Shown here: piece by piece, positions 7,799-17,207 of the stretch
How the letters are laid out: each line of letters begins with the position of its first letter
How positions within the stretch are numbered: position 1 is the stretch's first letter
Origin: Bacillus spongiae
GTDB taxonomy: Bacteria; Bacillota; Bacilli; Bacillales; Bacillaceae_K
DNA length: 64,000 nt
Direction of reading: 5' to 3'
NCBI RefSeq assembly: GCF_037120725.1
Contig: NZ_JBBAXC010000006.1
Coordinates: 62,001 to 126,000, forward strand
Notes under the pieces: model-generated
Told to the model about the DNA's origin: nothing
The model's input: the letters and a program-made list of their open reading frames with translations, nothing else
The model's database searches: none
Translations under genes and position numbers: made by a program

Positions 7799-8773
7799 TT
7801 ATTTTTGGAAGAATTTGTTAATTTCATTTAAGTCTTTCGTTTGTGATAGCGCAATTAGCAGTTTAATTCGTGCCTTTTGACCATTTAAGCCATTTGAAAA
7901 GATAGCTCCTAATTCTTTTAAATCCTTTCCACCACCTTCATACCCATAAACATCTTGAGCAATGCCATTAAAGCATCTTGAAACAAGAATGACAGGGATG
8001 CCCCCCTGAATTAGGTGTGATATCCCTTCAATAGAAGATGGGGGTAAATTACCTTGTCCCAATGCCTCTAATACTAAGCCTTCGTACCCACTATCCTTAA
8101 TAGCTTTTAATATATCAGACTCTAGACCGGCATAGGCTTTTAATAAGCCGACTTTATGTTCGACCTTTATATTGTGATACTTTTCATTTGTAACTGGCTG
8201 ATGGTGAAAGAATACTCCTCTTTTTGTCACAATCCCTATTGGTCCATATTGTGGACTTTGAAAAGTAGCGACATTACTCGTATGGGTTTTTGTCACGTTT
8301 TTAGCTGTATGAATTTCATCATTTAAAACGACAAGAACCCCTTTATTATTAGCGTCATTACTTATAGCCACTTTTAGTGAAGAAATTAAATTATAAAGCC
8401 CATCAGAACCAATCTCATTACTTGATCTCATTGCACCAGTCAACACAATAGGAATAGAAAGAGGAACTGTTAAATCTAAGAAATAGGCTGTTTCTTCAAG
8501 CGTATCCGTTCCATGAGTGATGACAACTCCATCAATTTGGTTTTGTTTGTAACTCTCTTCAATTAGTTCCTTAAGCATAAGCATATCTTTAGGGGTGATA
8601 TGAGGAGAAGGAACGTGAAGTGGCTCTTTTTCGATAATGTGAGCAACTTCGTTTAATCTATTCAACTGAGAGGTTAATGGATTTTTCTCACTAGGGAGTA
8701 CTGATCCTGTGGTCTCATCTTCCATCATGGAAATAGTTCCACCTGTATGTAATAGCAATATTCGTTTTTTCAC
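7799..8773 (-). CDS. ansA: Type I L-asparaginase
   Basis: A 324-residue cytoplasmic asparaginase. It starts at GTG 8773 after AGGAGCG. The two threonine motifs are HTGGTI (9-14) and HGTDTLEETA (from 87), with the TGAMR segment between the catalytic halves. It hydrolyses asparagine to aspartate and ammonia. There is no signal peptide, which fits type I. It is transcribed alone, convergent with ypdA and divergent from prsW; a partner ansB is not adjacent. Confidence 0.93.
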   Translation of the reverse strand: MKKRILLLHTGGTISMMEDETTGSVLPSEKNPLTSQLNRLNEVAHIIEKEPLHVPSPHITPKDMLMLKELIEESYKQNQIDGVVITHGTDTLEETAYFLDLTVPLSIPIVLTGAMRSSNEIGSDGLYNLISSLKVAISNDANNKGVLVVLNDEIHTAKNVTKTHTSNVATFQSPQYGPIGIVTKRGVFFHHQPVTNEKYHNIKVEHKVGLLKAYAGLESDILKAIKDSGYEGLVLEALGQGNLPPSSIEGISHLIQGGIPVILVSRCFNGIAQDVYGYEGGGKDLKELGAIFSNGLNGQKARIKLLIALSQTKDLNEINKFFQK

Positions 8774-8872
8774 AAGTAATCGCTCCTAAATTATAGAATT
8801 GTCATTTGATTATTTTCATTCTCTCCTTTACATGATACGATGAAGAAAACGAGAAGAAAAGAGGACAATCAA

Positions 8873-9565
8873 ATGCTAGTGATTTTATCAGCTGGCATTG
8901 CGCCTGGCTTAGCTTTTTTAAGCTATATATATTTAAAGGATCAATATAGTCAAGAACCAATTCAATCTGTTTTTAGAACATTCATGTACGGGGCGTTATT
9001 AACGTTCCCGATAATGTTTATTCAGCATATTTTAAGAGCAGAAGGAATCGTGAGTTCTCCTTTAGGGGAAGCATTTTTTTCAGCCGCATTGTTAGAAGAG
9101 TTTTTTAAATGGTTTGTGCTATTTTTTATTGTTGTCCAGTCAGTAAAGTTTGACGATCCATATGACGGCATTGTTTATGGTGCAAGCGTTTCCCTTGGAT
9201 TCGCTTCTGTTGAGAACATACTCTATTTATTTAACTATGGTGTGAGCTATGCGTTTGGTCGAGCTTTACTTCCAGTTTCGAGTCATGCCCTATTAGGGGT
9301 GATTATGGGATACTATATTGGGAAAAATCTACATTCTACTCCATCAAGGAAAATATGGGTTATCTTTTCTCTTTTTATTCCGATAATATTACATGGAACA
9401 TATGACTTCATTTTAGTAAGTAACTTTTTAGAATGGGAATATATGATGGTTCCATTCATGCTCTTTTTATGGTGGTTAGGCATGAGAAAAGTAAAAATAG
9501 CTCATCTTCTCACCAATAAAAAGGAACAATATCCTGTAAAAAAAGATTCTTCATTTTATCAATAA
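8873..9565 (+). CDS. prsW: PrsW, site-1 protease for anti-sigma factor RsiW
   Basis: Start ATG 8873 after GAGGAC (230 residues); 11 upstream in-frame codons lack a ribosome site and family similarity. It is a multi-pass glutamic membrane protease. The catalytic pair E75-E76 lies in LLEEFFKW, with conserved H138 (SSHALLGVIMGY) and H174 (ILHGTYDF). Known: PrsW cleaves RsiW to release SigW under envelope stress. The N-terminal MLVILSAGIAPG is almost that of B. subtilis PrsW. It precedes sleB, as in B. subtilis. Confidence 0.92.
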   Translation: MLVILSAGIAPGLAFLSYIYLKDQYSQEPIQSVFRTFMYGALLTFPIMFIQHILRAEGIVSSPLGEAFFSAALLEEFFKWFVLFFIVVQSVKFDDPYDGIVYGASVSLGFASVENILYLFNYGVSYAFGRALLPVSSHALLGVIMGYYIGKNLHSTPSRKIWVIFSLFIPIILHGTYDFILVSNFLEWEYMMVPFMLFLWWLGMRKVKIAHLLTNKKEQYPVKKDSSFYQ

Positions 9566-9614
9566 TGAATCTGTTTTCATATTTTAATTTAAAAAAATAA
9601 ATAGCAATGAAGAT

Positions 9615-9655
9615 AGCAGGCTAATTTGTAAGTAAATTAGACCTGCTTTATTTAT
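9615..9655 (+). terminator. prsW terminator
   Basis: AGCAGG and TAATTT pair with AAATTA and CCTGCT in a two-part stem, followed by a T-rich tail. Confidence 0.75.
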
Positions 9656-9941
9656 AGTTATATCAACGGCTAGTGAATAATTCCCCTTGTCCAACAAAAA
9701 TGAAGGGCAAATGAAGGTACTAATTGATTGGTTACTTAATATTCTGTTACGGCTGAGCACTATTATTATGACTCTATTGTGACGATTTATCTGGTTAACG
9801 GTCAGGTAGTGAAATAAGAAGTGTATGTAATGGGGTATCACTCACTCAAGTAATTAGGAGGTAGTTTTTGGGGGGATAATAAAATAGGTGAAATTATTTA
9901 GGCAAGTTAGGTTGTATAAAACAGAACCTCCTGAAAAATAG

Positions 9942-9975
9942 AAACCCAGTACCACACTAGGTATGGGTTTTTTTG
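9942..9975 (+). terminator. Orphan terminator in the prsW-sleB gap
   Basis: AAACCCAGTACC pairs with GGTATGGGTTT, followed by seven T residues. No gene lies between it and the prsW terminator 290 bases upstream, so it may end an unannotated transcript. Confidence 0.7.
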
Positions 9976-10117
9976 TTAATTTGGCTGTGGTTTAAGGTTT
10001 CCTATCCTTAACGAAAACCCGTTCCTTCAACTGAAGTTTTTTAAAAGTAAAAGAAGCCTCCTTGTAAATGTTAAGTCAACTTTTAGAAGCAAGAAAGTAT
10101 TTAGCTCATTCAATTTC

Positions 10118-10178
10118 GCCCAATCATGAAAAAATAAATTGTCACGAAACTCTAATTTACGTTTTCATTTAATTGGGC
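10118..10178. repeat. Imperfect long inverted repeat
   Basis: GCCCAATCATGAAAA (10118-10132) is nearly the reverse complement of TTTTCATTTAATTGGGC (10162-10178); two extra bases interrupt the right arm. The loop is about 29 bases. Function unknown. Confidence 0.6.
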
Positions 10179-10257
10179 TCGGCTATTGTGTTCTTAGTTT
10201 CCTTTCTTCAAGAAAATGATAATAAGTCTTGTAATATAGTGACGCTATTATTTACTT

Positions 10258-10286
10258 GAATAATTGAGACTCCATTACAAAAACTA
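10258..10286 (+). promoter_or_regulatory. Candidate SigG promoter of sleB-ypeB
   Basis: GAATA (10258-10262) fits the SigG -35 GHATR. AAAACTA (10280-10286) is a partial match to the CATWHTA -10, after 17 bases. The position, about 32 bases before the sleB ATG, is suitable. B. subtilis sleB is forespore-expressed under SigG. Confidence 0.4.
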
Positions 10287-10317
10287 TTATCGATTTCATA
10301 ATAATGGAGGAATTGAG

Positions 10318-11058
10318 ATGAATAAGAAGCGCATGAAAACATTTTCAGTTTTGTTAATGCTACTATTCGTAACTGCGACATTATCTTACACACCTCAGCA
10401 TTCGCCTGTTCGCGCTTTTTCAAATCAAGTGATTCAAAAGGGAGCAACAGGTGAAGATGTAATTGAACTACAGGAACGTCTGCGGCACCTTGGGTTTTAT
10501 AAAGGGAAGGTTGATGGTGTTTTTGGTTGGGGGACTTATTGGTCTGTGAGGAACTTTCAATCAGAATTTGGGTTAGAGGTCGATGGGTTAGTGGGGGCTA
10601 CGACGAAAGAAAAGCTTACGAAAGCATCAAAATATGAGAGGCAAACAGATCAGGCAAATCAAAATACAGGGAAGAGCACGGCGGTTAATACACCGAAGGG
10701 TTTTTCGCAAAACGATATTCAACTTATGGCTAATGCTGTCTATGGCGAAGCACGAGGAGAGCCGTATGATGGTCAAGTTGCGGTTGCAGCCGTCATTTTA
10801 AACCGGATTGAAAGTCAGTCATTTCCCAACTCGGTTTCTGGAGTTATTTTTGAGCCGCGTGCTTTTACAGCTGTTGCAGATGGACAAATATGGTTAACGC
10901 CGAATGAAAAAGCTAAAAAAGCAGTTGTGGATGCAATTAATGGATGGGACCCTTCTGAAAATGCAATCTATTATTTTAATCCTGATACAGCTACGAGTAA
11001 ATGGATATGGACAAGACCACAAATCAAAAAAATTGGAAAGCACATATTCTGTAATTAG
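10318..11058 (+). CDS. sleB: SleB, spore-cortex lytic transglycosylase
   Basis: ATG 10318 lies eight bases after ATGGAGGA (246 residues). A signal peptide (about 1-33) leads to a peptidoglycan-binding domain (about 38-100, GATGEDVIELQERL and VDGLVGATT). A variable linker follows, then the catalytic hydrolase-2 domain with E144 in YGEARGE. It cleaves muramic-delta-lactam cortex during germination. The next gene, 15 bases on, is its partner YpeB, which stabilises and localises it in the spore. Confidence 0.95.
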   Translation: MNKKRMKTFSVLLMLLFVTATLSYTPQHSPVRAFSNQVIQKGATGEDVIELQERLRHLGFYKGKVDGVFGWGTYWSVRNFQSEFGLEVDGLVGATTKEKLTKASKYERQTDQANQNTGKSTAVNTPKGFSQNDIQLMANAVYGEARGEPYDGQVAVAAVILNRIESQSFPNSVSGVIFEPRAFTAVADGQIWLTPNEKAKKAVVDAINGWDPSENAIYYFNPDTATSKWIWTRPQIKKIGKHIFCN

Positions 11059-11073
11059 AGAGGTGTTCAAAAC

Positions 11074-12423
11074 ATGATAAGAGGCATACTCATTACAATC
11101 TTAACAATAGGTGTTTTAGGCACTGCTTACTGGGGATTTCAAGAGCACCAAGAGAAAAATGCAATCTTAATAAACGCAGAAAATAACTACCAAAGAGCTT
11201 TTCATGATTTAACGTATCAAATGGATTTGCTAAATGATAAAATCGGAACAACGTTAGCTATGAATTCGCAAAAATCACTCTCGCCTGCACTTGCAGATGT
11301 TTGGCGAATTACTTCAGAAGCACATAGTGAAGTAGGACAGCTTCCACTTACATTACTTCCATTTAACAAAACGGAAGAATTTCTTGCGAAAATCGGGGAT
11401 TTTAGTTATCGAACAGCTGTGAGAAATTTAGAACAAAATCCGTTGTCAGATGACGAATATAAAATATTAGAACAATTGTATGAACAAAGTGCAGACATCC
11501 AAAAAGAGTTAAGAGAGGTGCAGTATCTTGTCATTAAAAATAATTTACGGTGGATGGACGTTGAATTAGCATTAGCTACGAATAACGAAAGTGAAGATAA
11601 TACAATTATTGATGGATTTAAAACAGTTGAAAAAAAAGTGGAAGGGTATGATGAAACAGATGTAGGAGGAACTACTTTTCTAAATGCCCAAAAACGAATA
11701 GAGAACTTAGAGAAATTGGAAGGAAAAGAAATAAACAAAGAAGAAGCGTTAAACATAACGAAAAAGTTTACTTCTTTAAACAATATTAAAGAACAAAGAG
11801 TAACTGAAAACGGTAAAGGATCTAATTATGGTTTTTATAGCGTCTCATTATTATCCGACGATAATGTTGAGGTGAGCATGGATGTGACAAAAAAAGGTGG
11901 GTATCCAATATGGTATATCAATAATCGAGATGTAACTAATTCAAATATGAGCTTAAATGAAGCAACCGAAAAGGCGGCTGAATTTTTAAAAGAATACGAT
12001 TTCGAAGACTTGGATTTATTTGAAAGTGCACAGTACGATAGTATCGGGGTCTTTTCATTTGTAACAAAAATCGACAATGTTAGAATTTATCCAGATACGA
12101 TTAAAATGAAAGTGGCACTTGATAATGGTGAGGTAATTGGTTTTTCTGCTGATGACTATTTGACAAATAATAAAGCTAGAGAGTTACCTGCCCCTGTTCT
12201 TACAAAAGAAAAAGCGAAAGAACAGATTAACCCAAGTGTTACAATATTACAAGATGGATTAGCCGTAATTGTTAATGATTTAAATGAGGAAGTTCTCTGT
12301 TTCGAGTTTATGGGTACGCTTAATAATGATACGTATCGAATCTTTATTAATAGTGAAACGGGTGTTGAGGAAAAAGTAGAAAAACTTCAAAATGCTGAGC
12401 CGATTTATGAGGATGTAGTATAA
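11074..12423 (+). CDS. ypeB: YpeB, germination protein partner of SleB
   Basis: A 449-residue protein with an N-terminal membrane anchor or signal (about 1-20, MIRGILITILTIGVLGTAYW). A helical N-terminal half (about 25-210) follows, then tandem PepSY-type domains in the C-terminal half. This is the usual YpeB architecture and length. Known: SleB and YpeB need each other for stable presence in the dormant spore. It starts 15 bases after sleB, ribosome site AGAGAGGTG, in one bicistronic unit. Confidence 0.95.
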   Translation: MIRGILITILTIGVLGTAYWGFQEHQEKNAILINAENNYQRAFHDLTYQMDLLNDKIGTTLAMNSQKSLSPALADVWRITSEAHSEVGQLPLTLLPFNKTEEFLAKIGDFSYRTAVRNLEQNPLSDDEYKILEQLYEQSADIQKELREVQYLVIKNNLRWMDVELALATNNESEDNTIIDGFKTVEKKVEGYDETDVGGTTFLNAQKRIENLEKLEGKEINKEEALNITKKFTSLNNIKEQRVTENGKGSNYGFYSVSLLSDDNVEVSMDVTKKGGYPIWYINNRDVTNSNMSLNEATEKAAEFLKEYDFEDLDLFESAQYDSIGVFSFVTKIDNVRIYPDTIKMKVALDNGEVIGFSADDYLTNNKARELPAPVLTKEKAKEQINPSVTILQDGLAVIVNDLNEEVLCFEFMGTLNNDTYRIFINSETGVEEKVEKLQNAEPIYEDVV

Positions 12424-12533
12424 CAATGATGTCCATTTCATTAGAATGTTAGAATGTAGCCAATTATTAAAAAACATGCCATAATAAATAATAGGTAAAA
12501 CGATGCTTTGAAAAAATAGGGTGTGTGAGTAGA

Positions 12534-13181
12534 ATGTTTAAAATTGGTGCTTCTATATCGTTAGATCTTATTCATTCAGAAAAACAAGAGTCATATAGGT
12601 GTAAAATAGTAGAAGAAAATAAAGGGACAGTCTATATCGATTACCCAATTAATCAAGAGACTGGCAGGACTGTTTATTTGATTGATGGCACTCAATTAAA
12701 GGTGAAGATGGTAATCGATAATGTCCCGTACATATTTGACACAGAAGTTTTAGGAAGAGTGAAGAAAAATATACCAATGATTATTTTACGTTATCCTGGC
12801 GACAGTCAACTGATGAAAATTCAACGCAGAGAGTACGTAAGAGTAGATGCAAGTATCGATGTGTCTGTTACAGTAAATGATACCGCACGTTTTTCGACAC
12901 TTACTGAGGATATTAGTGCAGGTGGTTGTGTGTTGATCATCCCGAATGATATTGAAATGAAAGAAAAGAATTTCGTCAAACTATTACTCGTGCTTCCCAT
13001 GCAAACAGGTGAGTACCATTATTTAACGATTGATGGAAAAACGGTTCGTTTTCTTGACAAGGGAAATCGCCAGCTAGTGTCTGTTCAATTTTTAAACCTT
13101 AATGAGACTTCAAAACAGATTATCATGAGATATTGCTTTGAACGACAGCTTATTCTTCGTAAAAAGGGCTTGCTTGAATGA
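12534..13181 (+). CDS. motI: MotI (YpfA/DgrA), PilZ c-di-GMP receptor
   Basis: ATG 12534 gives 215 residues, starting MFKIGASISL as in relatives; GTG 12525 is the alternative. An N-terminal YcgR-like domain (1-90) is followed by a PilZ domain with c-di-GMP ligands RREYVR (98-103) and DISAGG (126-131), both intact. Known in B. subtilis: the c-di-GMP-bound protein acts as a clutch on the flagellar stator protein MotA and slows motility. It follows ypeB by about 110 bases, same order as in B. subtilis. Confidence 0.9.
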   Translation: MFKIGASISLDLIHSEKQESYRCKIVEENKGTVYIDYPINQETGRTVYLIDGTQLKVKMVIDNVPYIFDTEVLGRVKKNIPMIILRYPGDSQLMKIQRREYVRVDASIDVSVTVNDTARFSTLTEDISAGGCVLIIPNDIEMKEKNFVKLLLVLPMQTGEYHYLTIDGKTVRFLDKGNRQLVSVQFLNLNETSKQIIMRYCFERQLILRKKGLLE

Positions 13182-13231
13182 TGAATAAAGCCTGTCATTT
13201 TGTTTTATACTAGTTAAAAAAGGAAAAAAGT

Positions 13232-13420
13232 ATGAGACATATTGATCGAATATTACTAAAAATCATTACTATGCAGTTCATCATTTTAATTATCGTTCAA
13301 ATTTTAGTTCATCAATGGCCAGCTATGACGATACTTCAAAAAATAACCTATTACGAAGGTGTCAATACGATGGATCATGGAGAAATTATTGAAACGATTA
13401 ATGGCAGTAGAGACAGGTGA
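13232..13420 (+). CDS. ypfB: YpfB-type small membrane protein
   Basis: A 62-residue protein with one membrane segment (about 8-28, LKIITMQFIILIIVQILVH) and a short outer or cytoplasmic tail (YYEGVNTMDHGEIIETI). Its position between motI and cmk matches B. subtilis ypfB. The ribosome site is modest (AAGGAAA). The terminator at 13411-13433 overlaps its last codons. Function is unknown. Confidence 0.7.
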   Translation: MRHIDRILLKIITMQFIILIIVQILVHQWPAMTILQKITYYEGVNTMDHGEIIETINGSRDR

Positions 13421-13433
13421 TCCTGTCTTTTTC
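13411..13433 (+). terminator. Terminator overlapping the ypfB end
   Basis: AGACAGG / CCTGTCT with a four-base loop and a short T run. It separates motI-ypfB from cmk. Confidence 0.75.
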
Positions 13434-13530
13434 TTATGTATGATCAAAGCTCCTTACAGAGTGCTTCAAATTATGATAAAATGATACAAGTTTTGATTAC
13501 ATTAAAAATAAAAATAGTAGGTGGAGAATT

Positions 13531-14211
13531 ATGTCACAAAATTTACGTATAGCAATCGATGGTCCTGCTGCCGCTGGTAAAAGTACTGTTGCAAAGATTT
13601 TAGCTGAAAGTCTTTCTTATATATATATTGATACAGGTGCTATGTATCGTGCTCTTACTTATAAGGCAATTAAAGAAAAAATTAATGTGCACGATGAGTC
13701 ATTAATGGCTGACCTTATTCATGAGTCAGTTATTTCACTTCAACCGGGTAAAGAGACTCAGTTAGTATTTTTAGATGGTCATAATGTCACAGATGAAATT
13801 CGTACGAATGAAGTGACAAACTCAGTATCAATTGTGGCGAAGCACGGATTAGTAAGAAGAGAAATGGTGAAGCGTCAACAAGCTCTTGCGAGTAAAGGAA
13901 AAGTAGTGATGGATGGAAGGGATATCGGTACTCATGTTATCCCTGATGCAGAAGTTAAAGTATTTTTACTTGCTAGTGTGGAAGAAAGAGCAAAAAGACG
14001 TCATGAAGAGAATATTTCTAAAGGGTTTTCATCAGATTTGGAGAAGTTAAAAGAAGAGATTGCAAAACGTGATAAACTAGATTCTGAAAGAGAAATATCT
14101 CCATTAAAAAAAGCTGAGGATGCGATAGAGATTGATACGACCTCTCTTTCGATTCAAGGGGTTGTCGGAAAAATAATGAACTTGGTTTTGGAAAGGAAAG
14201 AGAACGCGTGA
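13531..14211 (+). CDS. cmk: Cytidylate kinase
   Basis: A 226-residue (d)CMP kinase. Walker A is GPAAAGKST (11-19), followed by the CMP-binding [20 protein letters not shown] and the RAKRRHEEN lid. It phosphorylates CMP and dCMP with ATP for RNA, DNA and phospholipid precursors. GTGGAG precedes ATG 13531. The stop overlaps the GTG of plsC (GTGA), so cmk and plsC are translationally coupled. Confidence 0.97.
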   Translation: MSQNLRIAIDGPAAAGKSTVAKILAESLSYIYIDTGAMYRALTYKAIKEKINVHDESLMADLIHESVISLQPGKETQLVFLDGHNVTDEIRTNEVTNSVSIVAKHGLVRREMVKRQQALASKGKVVMDGRDIGTHVIPDAEVKVFLLASVEERAKRRHEENISKGFSSDLEKLKEEIAKRDKLDSEREISPLKKAEDAIEIDTTSLSIQGVVGKIMNLVLERKENA

Positions 14212-14789
14212 ATTTTTACACATTTGCAAAAGGTGTAGTAAAAGGAGTATTTTCCCCTTTATATCGCATCGAAGTTATTGGTAAAGAACATTTCCCTAAA
14301 GATGGTGGAGTACTACTTTGCTCAAATCATATTGAAACTTTAGACCCACCTGTTGTCGGGATTACTGCTCCTAGACCTGTTTCCTTTATGGCTAAAGCTG
14401 AGTTATTTGATGTTCCGGTTCTAGGGAAGATTATCAAGAACTTACACGCATTCCCAGTTAAGCGAGGGATGAGTGATAGGGAAGCCTTGAGAACGGGTTT
14501 AAAAGCATTGAAAGAAGGAAATGTGTTGGGGCTTTTCCCAGAAGGAACACGAAATAAAACAGGGAAATTAGGAAAAGGATTAGCTGGAGCAGGTTTTTTT
14601 GCTTTACGTACAAAGGCCCATGTTGTCCCTTGTGCCATTATTGGTCCTTATAAGCCCTTTCGGAAATTGAAGGTGGTTTATGGTAAGCCGATTGATATGG
14701 AGCCTTATCGGGAAAGCAAAGCTAGTGCTGAAGAAGTAACAGAAGTAATTATGAATCATATAGGCGACTTAATTAGACAATATTCGTAA
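14208..14789 (+). CDS. plsC: 1-acylglycerol-3-phosphate acyltransferase
   Basis: A 193-residue membrane-associated acyltransferase. It shows the catalytic NHxxxxD motif (N40-H41...D46, NHIETLD) and the FPEGTR motif (110-115) that binds glycerol phosphate. It converts lysophosphatidic acid to phosphatidic acid. It starts at GTG 14208, overlapping cmk by four bases. In B. subtilis plsC lies elsewhere, but the cmk-plsC-S1 order is common in other Bacillaceae (recalled). Confidence 0.94.
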   Translation: MNFYTFAKGVVKGVFSPLYRIEVIGKEHFPKDGGVLLCSNHIETLDPPVVGITAPRPVSFMAKAELFDVPVLGKIIKNLHAFPVKRGMSDREALRTGLKALKEGNVLGLFPEGTRNKTGKLGKGLAGAGFFALRTKAHVVPCAIIGPYKPFRKLKVVYGKPIDMEPYRESKASAEEVTEVIMNHIGDLIRQYS

Positions 14790-14848
14790 GTGATTCCTGC
14801 TTGACAAATACCTTCAAATATTAGAAGTTAATAGAAAGAAGAATTTTC

Positions 14849-14884
14849 TAGGAGATGTATGTGGAAGTATGCACATCTATCCTA
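14849..14884 (+). promoter_or_regulatory. Leader stem-loop before the S1-like gene
   Basis: TAGGA-GATGT (14849-14858) pairs with ACATC (14873-14877) and TCCTA (14880-14884), with a two-base bulge. It ends about 16 bases before the AAGGAGG of the S1-like gene. It has no T tract, so it is not a terminator. Its role is unknown. Confidence 0.4.
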
Positions 14885-14914
14885 AGAGTAGTTATGGATT
14901 AAGGAGGAGTACAT

Positions 14915-16051
14915 ATGTCAGAAGACATGAATCAAGTAGAAGTGAAAAATCTAGAAGTTGGCGAAAAAGTTAAAGGAACTGTTACAAAGGTTGAAGAAAA
15001 GCAAGTGCTCGTTGATGTTGAAGGAAGTAAAATAGATGGGATCATTCCAATTAGTGAACTATCTAGTCTTCATATTGAAAAAGCATCCGATTCCGTCCAA
15101 GAAGGAGACGTGTTAGACCTTATTGTTACAAAGGTTGAAGAAGAGCTTCTTGTATTATCAAAACGTAAAGTTGATGCTGAAAAAGCATGGGAAGAAATGC
15201 ATAGACGTTTTGAAACCGGCGAAGTTTTTGAGGCGGAAGTAAAGGATGTTGTTAAAGGTGGATTAGTGGTAGATTTAGGCGTGCGTGGATTTGTTCCAGC
15301 ATCTCTTGTAGAGGACTATTACGTAGAGGATTTCACTGACTATAAAGGAAAGTCCTTAACATTTAAAATTGTTGAAATCGATCAAGAAAAGAATAGACTT
15401 ATCCTTTCTCACCGTGCTGTAGTTGAAGTGGAAAAAGAAGAGAAGAAAAAACAAGTTCTTGATTCACTTAAACCTAACCAAGAGCTTGAAGGTACTATTC
15501 AACGTATTACAGATTTTGGTGCGTTCGTTGATATCGGTGGAGTTGACGGCTTAGTTCATATTTCTCAACTTTCACACGGTCACGTAGAAAAACCTTCTGA
15601 TGTGGTTGAAGAAGGTCAAAAGGTAAGTGTAAAAGTCTTATCCGTTGATCGCGATAATGAGCGTATTTCTCTTTCAATAAAAGAAACTCTTCCTGGACCT
15701 TGGACTAATATTGCTGAAAAAGCTCCTCGTGGTGAGGTGCTAGAGGGAGTTGTAAAACGTCTCGTTTCTTATGGATCATTTGTTGAAGTCTTCCCAGGAG
15801 TAGAAGGTCTTGTTCATATTTCTCAAATTTCACATAAACATATTGGTACTCCACATGAAGTGCTTCAAGAAGGGCAAACTGTAAAAGTAAAAGTATTAGA
15901 TGTGAATGAAAGTGAACAGAGACTATCTTTAAGCATTAAAGATCTTGAAGAGAAAGCACCACAGGTTGAAGAGAAATTCGATTTACCTGAAGAAAACTCA
16001 GGCTTTCAACTTGGTGAAATGATTGGTGATAAATTAAAAGACTTAAAATAA
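14915..16051 (+). CDS. ypfD: Ribosomal S1-like RNA-binding protein (YpfD)
   Basis: A 378-residue protein made of four S1 domains (about 14-83, 103-168, 188-256, 273-345). The repeats [19 protein letters not shown] and [20 protein letters not shown] carry the usual OB-fold RNA-binding face. Bacilli have this shorter homologue in place of the six-domain S1; it is not essential in B. subtilis. A strong AAGGAGG precedes ATG 14915. Its stop overlaps the fni start (TAATG). Confidence 0.94.
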   Translation: MSEDMNQVEVKNLEVGEKVKGTVTKVEEKQVLVDVEGSKIDGIIPISELSSLHIEKASDSVQEGDVLDLIVTKVEEELLVLSKRKVDAEKAWEEMHRRFETGEVFEAEVKDVVKGGLVVDLGVRGFVPASLVEDYYVEDFTDYKGKSLTFKIVEIDQEKNRLILSHRAVVEVEKEEKKKQVLDSLKPNQELEGTIQRITDFGAFVDIGGVDGLVHISQLSHGHVEKPSDVVEEGQKVSVKVLSVDRDNERISLSIKETLPGPWTNIAEKAPRGEVLEGVVKRLVSYGSFVEVFPGVEGLVHISQISHKHIGTPHEVLQEGQTVKVKVLDVNESEQRLSLSIKDLEEKAPQVEEKFDLPEENSGFQLGEMIGDKLKDLK

Positions 16052-17136
16052 TGGTGATGAAGTTGTCCAGATCAGATAGAAAACGAGAGCATATCCAGTA
16101 CGCATTAACAACGGGACAAAGCCGACAAGCTGGATTTGACGACATAGCTTTTGTACACCACAGTTTACCGAATACATCTGTATCGGATATAAATTTAAGT
16201 ACTAAAATTGGCGAACTTTTATTAAGTTCGCCAATTTTCATCAATGCGATGACTGGTGGTGGAGGGGAAGAAACGCTCAAAATTAACCATGATTTAGCGC
16301 TTGCTGCAAAGGAAACCGGATTGGCGCTTGCTGTTGGTTCGCAAATGTCTGCGTTAAAGGATCCTAAGGAACGAAAAACGTTTGAAATTGTTAGGAAAAC
16401 CAATCCGAATGGTGTAATATTTGCTAATATTGGTAGTGAAGCTACAGTCTCACAGGCGCGAGATGTTGTTGAAATGATTGGTGCGGATGCATTACAAATT
16501 CACCTCAATGTCATTCAAGAGTTAGCGATGCCAGAAGGGGACCGTTCCTTTAAAGGTTCATTAGATCGAATTCAAAAGATTGCTTCTCAATTGGAGGTTC
16601 CTGTCATTATAAAGGAGACAGGCTTTGGGATGAGCTCAGAAACAATTCGTTTATTAGAGACAAGTGAGGCAATCGCTTTCGATGTCGGTGGGTATGGTGG
16701 AGTGAATTTTGCTAAAATTGAAAATTCACGTAGGGAAAGAAGGATGAGCTATTTCGATGATTGGGGGATTCCTACACCAATATCTATAATTGAAGCCACG
16801 TCTACTACTTCGAGAACCGTCATTGCTTCTGGAGGTATTCAATCCCCTCTTGATTTATTAAAATCGCTAGCACTAGGAGCGAACGCAGGTGGAATGGCAG
16901 GGTATTTATTGAAGCTATTATTAGAAAGATCCCTGAAGGATCTAATAGATGAAATAAATATATTTCACCAAGATTTACGAATGATGATGTGCGCTCTAGG
17001 TGTGACGAATATTCACAAATTGAACACCGTGCCTTTAGTTATATCAGGTAACAGCTATCATTGGTTACAAGCCCGAGGGTTTAAGCCAGAAAAATTCAGT
17101 CGTCGGCAGCGGAATGATGAACAAAAAGACGGTTAA
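16051..17136 (+). CDS. fni: Type 2 isopentenyl-diphosphate delta-isomerase
   Basis: A 361-residue FMN/NADPH enzyme interconverting isopentenyl and dimethylallyl diphosphates. It shows NAMTGGGG, AVGSQMSALKD, HLNVIQELAMPEGDR, VKxxGFGMS-like KETGFGMSSE, and the FMN phosphate site ASGGIQSPLD. ATG 16051 overlaps the ypfD stop; ATG 16057 is an alternative. The last six codons (DEQKDG) lie inside one arm of a 25-base perfect palindrome that is also the terminator, and the tail is longer than in B. subtilis Fni. It supplies precursors used by hepS/hepT later in the window. Confidence 0.95.
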   Translation: MVMKLSRSDRKREHIQYALTTGQSRQAGFDDIAFVHHSLPNTSVSDINLSTKIGELLLSSPIFINAMTGGGGEETLKINHDLALAAKETGLALAVGSQMSALKDPKERKTFEIVRKTNPNGVIFANIGSEATVSQARDVVEMIGADALQIHLNVIQELAMPEGDRSFKGSLDRIQKIASQLEVPVIIKETGFGMSSETIRLLETSEAIAFDVGGYGGVNFAKIENSRRERRMSYFDDWGIPTPISIIEATSTTSRTVIASGGIQSPLDLLKSLALGANAGGMAGYLLKLLLERSLKDLIDEINIFHQDLRMMMCALGVTNIHKLNTVPLVISGNSYHWLQARGFKPEKFSRRQRNDEQKDG

Positions 17137-17170
17137 GGAGAAAGCCTCCTTAACCGTCTTTTTGTTCATC
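17116..17170. terminator. Bidirectional terminator with 25-bp perfect arms, fni and ypzI
   Basis: Bases 17116-17140 are the exact reverse complement of 17146-17170, with a five-base loop. T tracts are present on both strands. The left arm includes the fni stop codon. On the other strand it follows ypzI. Confidence 0.9.
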
Positions 17171-17207
17171 ACAATCTCAATTCATCGTTTTGAGATGGCT
17201 CCATTTC

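Larger units (their letters stand above)
9566..10317. other. Intergenic region prsW to sleB
   Basis: About 750 bases without a credible gene. It contains two terminators (9615-9655 and 9942-9975), an unused AGGAGGT ribosome-site-like sequence near 9858, a long imperfect inverted repeat (10118-10178) and a candidate SigG promoter for sleB (10258-10286). Confidence 0.6.

Noticed and set aside
9584-9841. 85-codon minus-strand frame after prsW
   Set aside because: It contains the prsW terminator hairpin and has low-complexity hydrophobic translation with no ribosome site.
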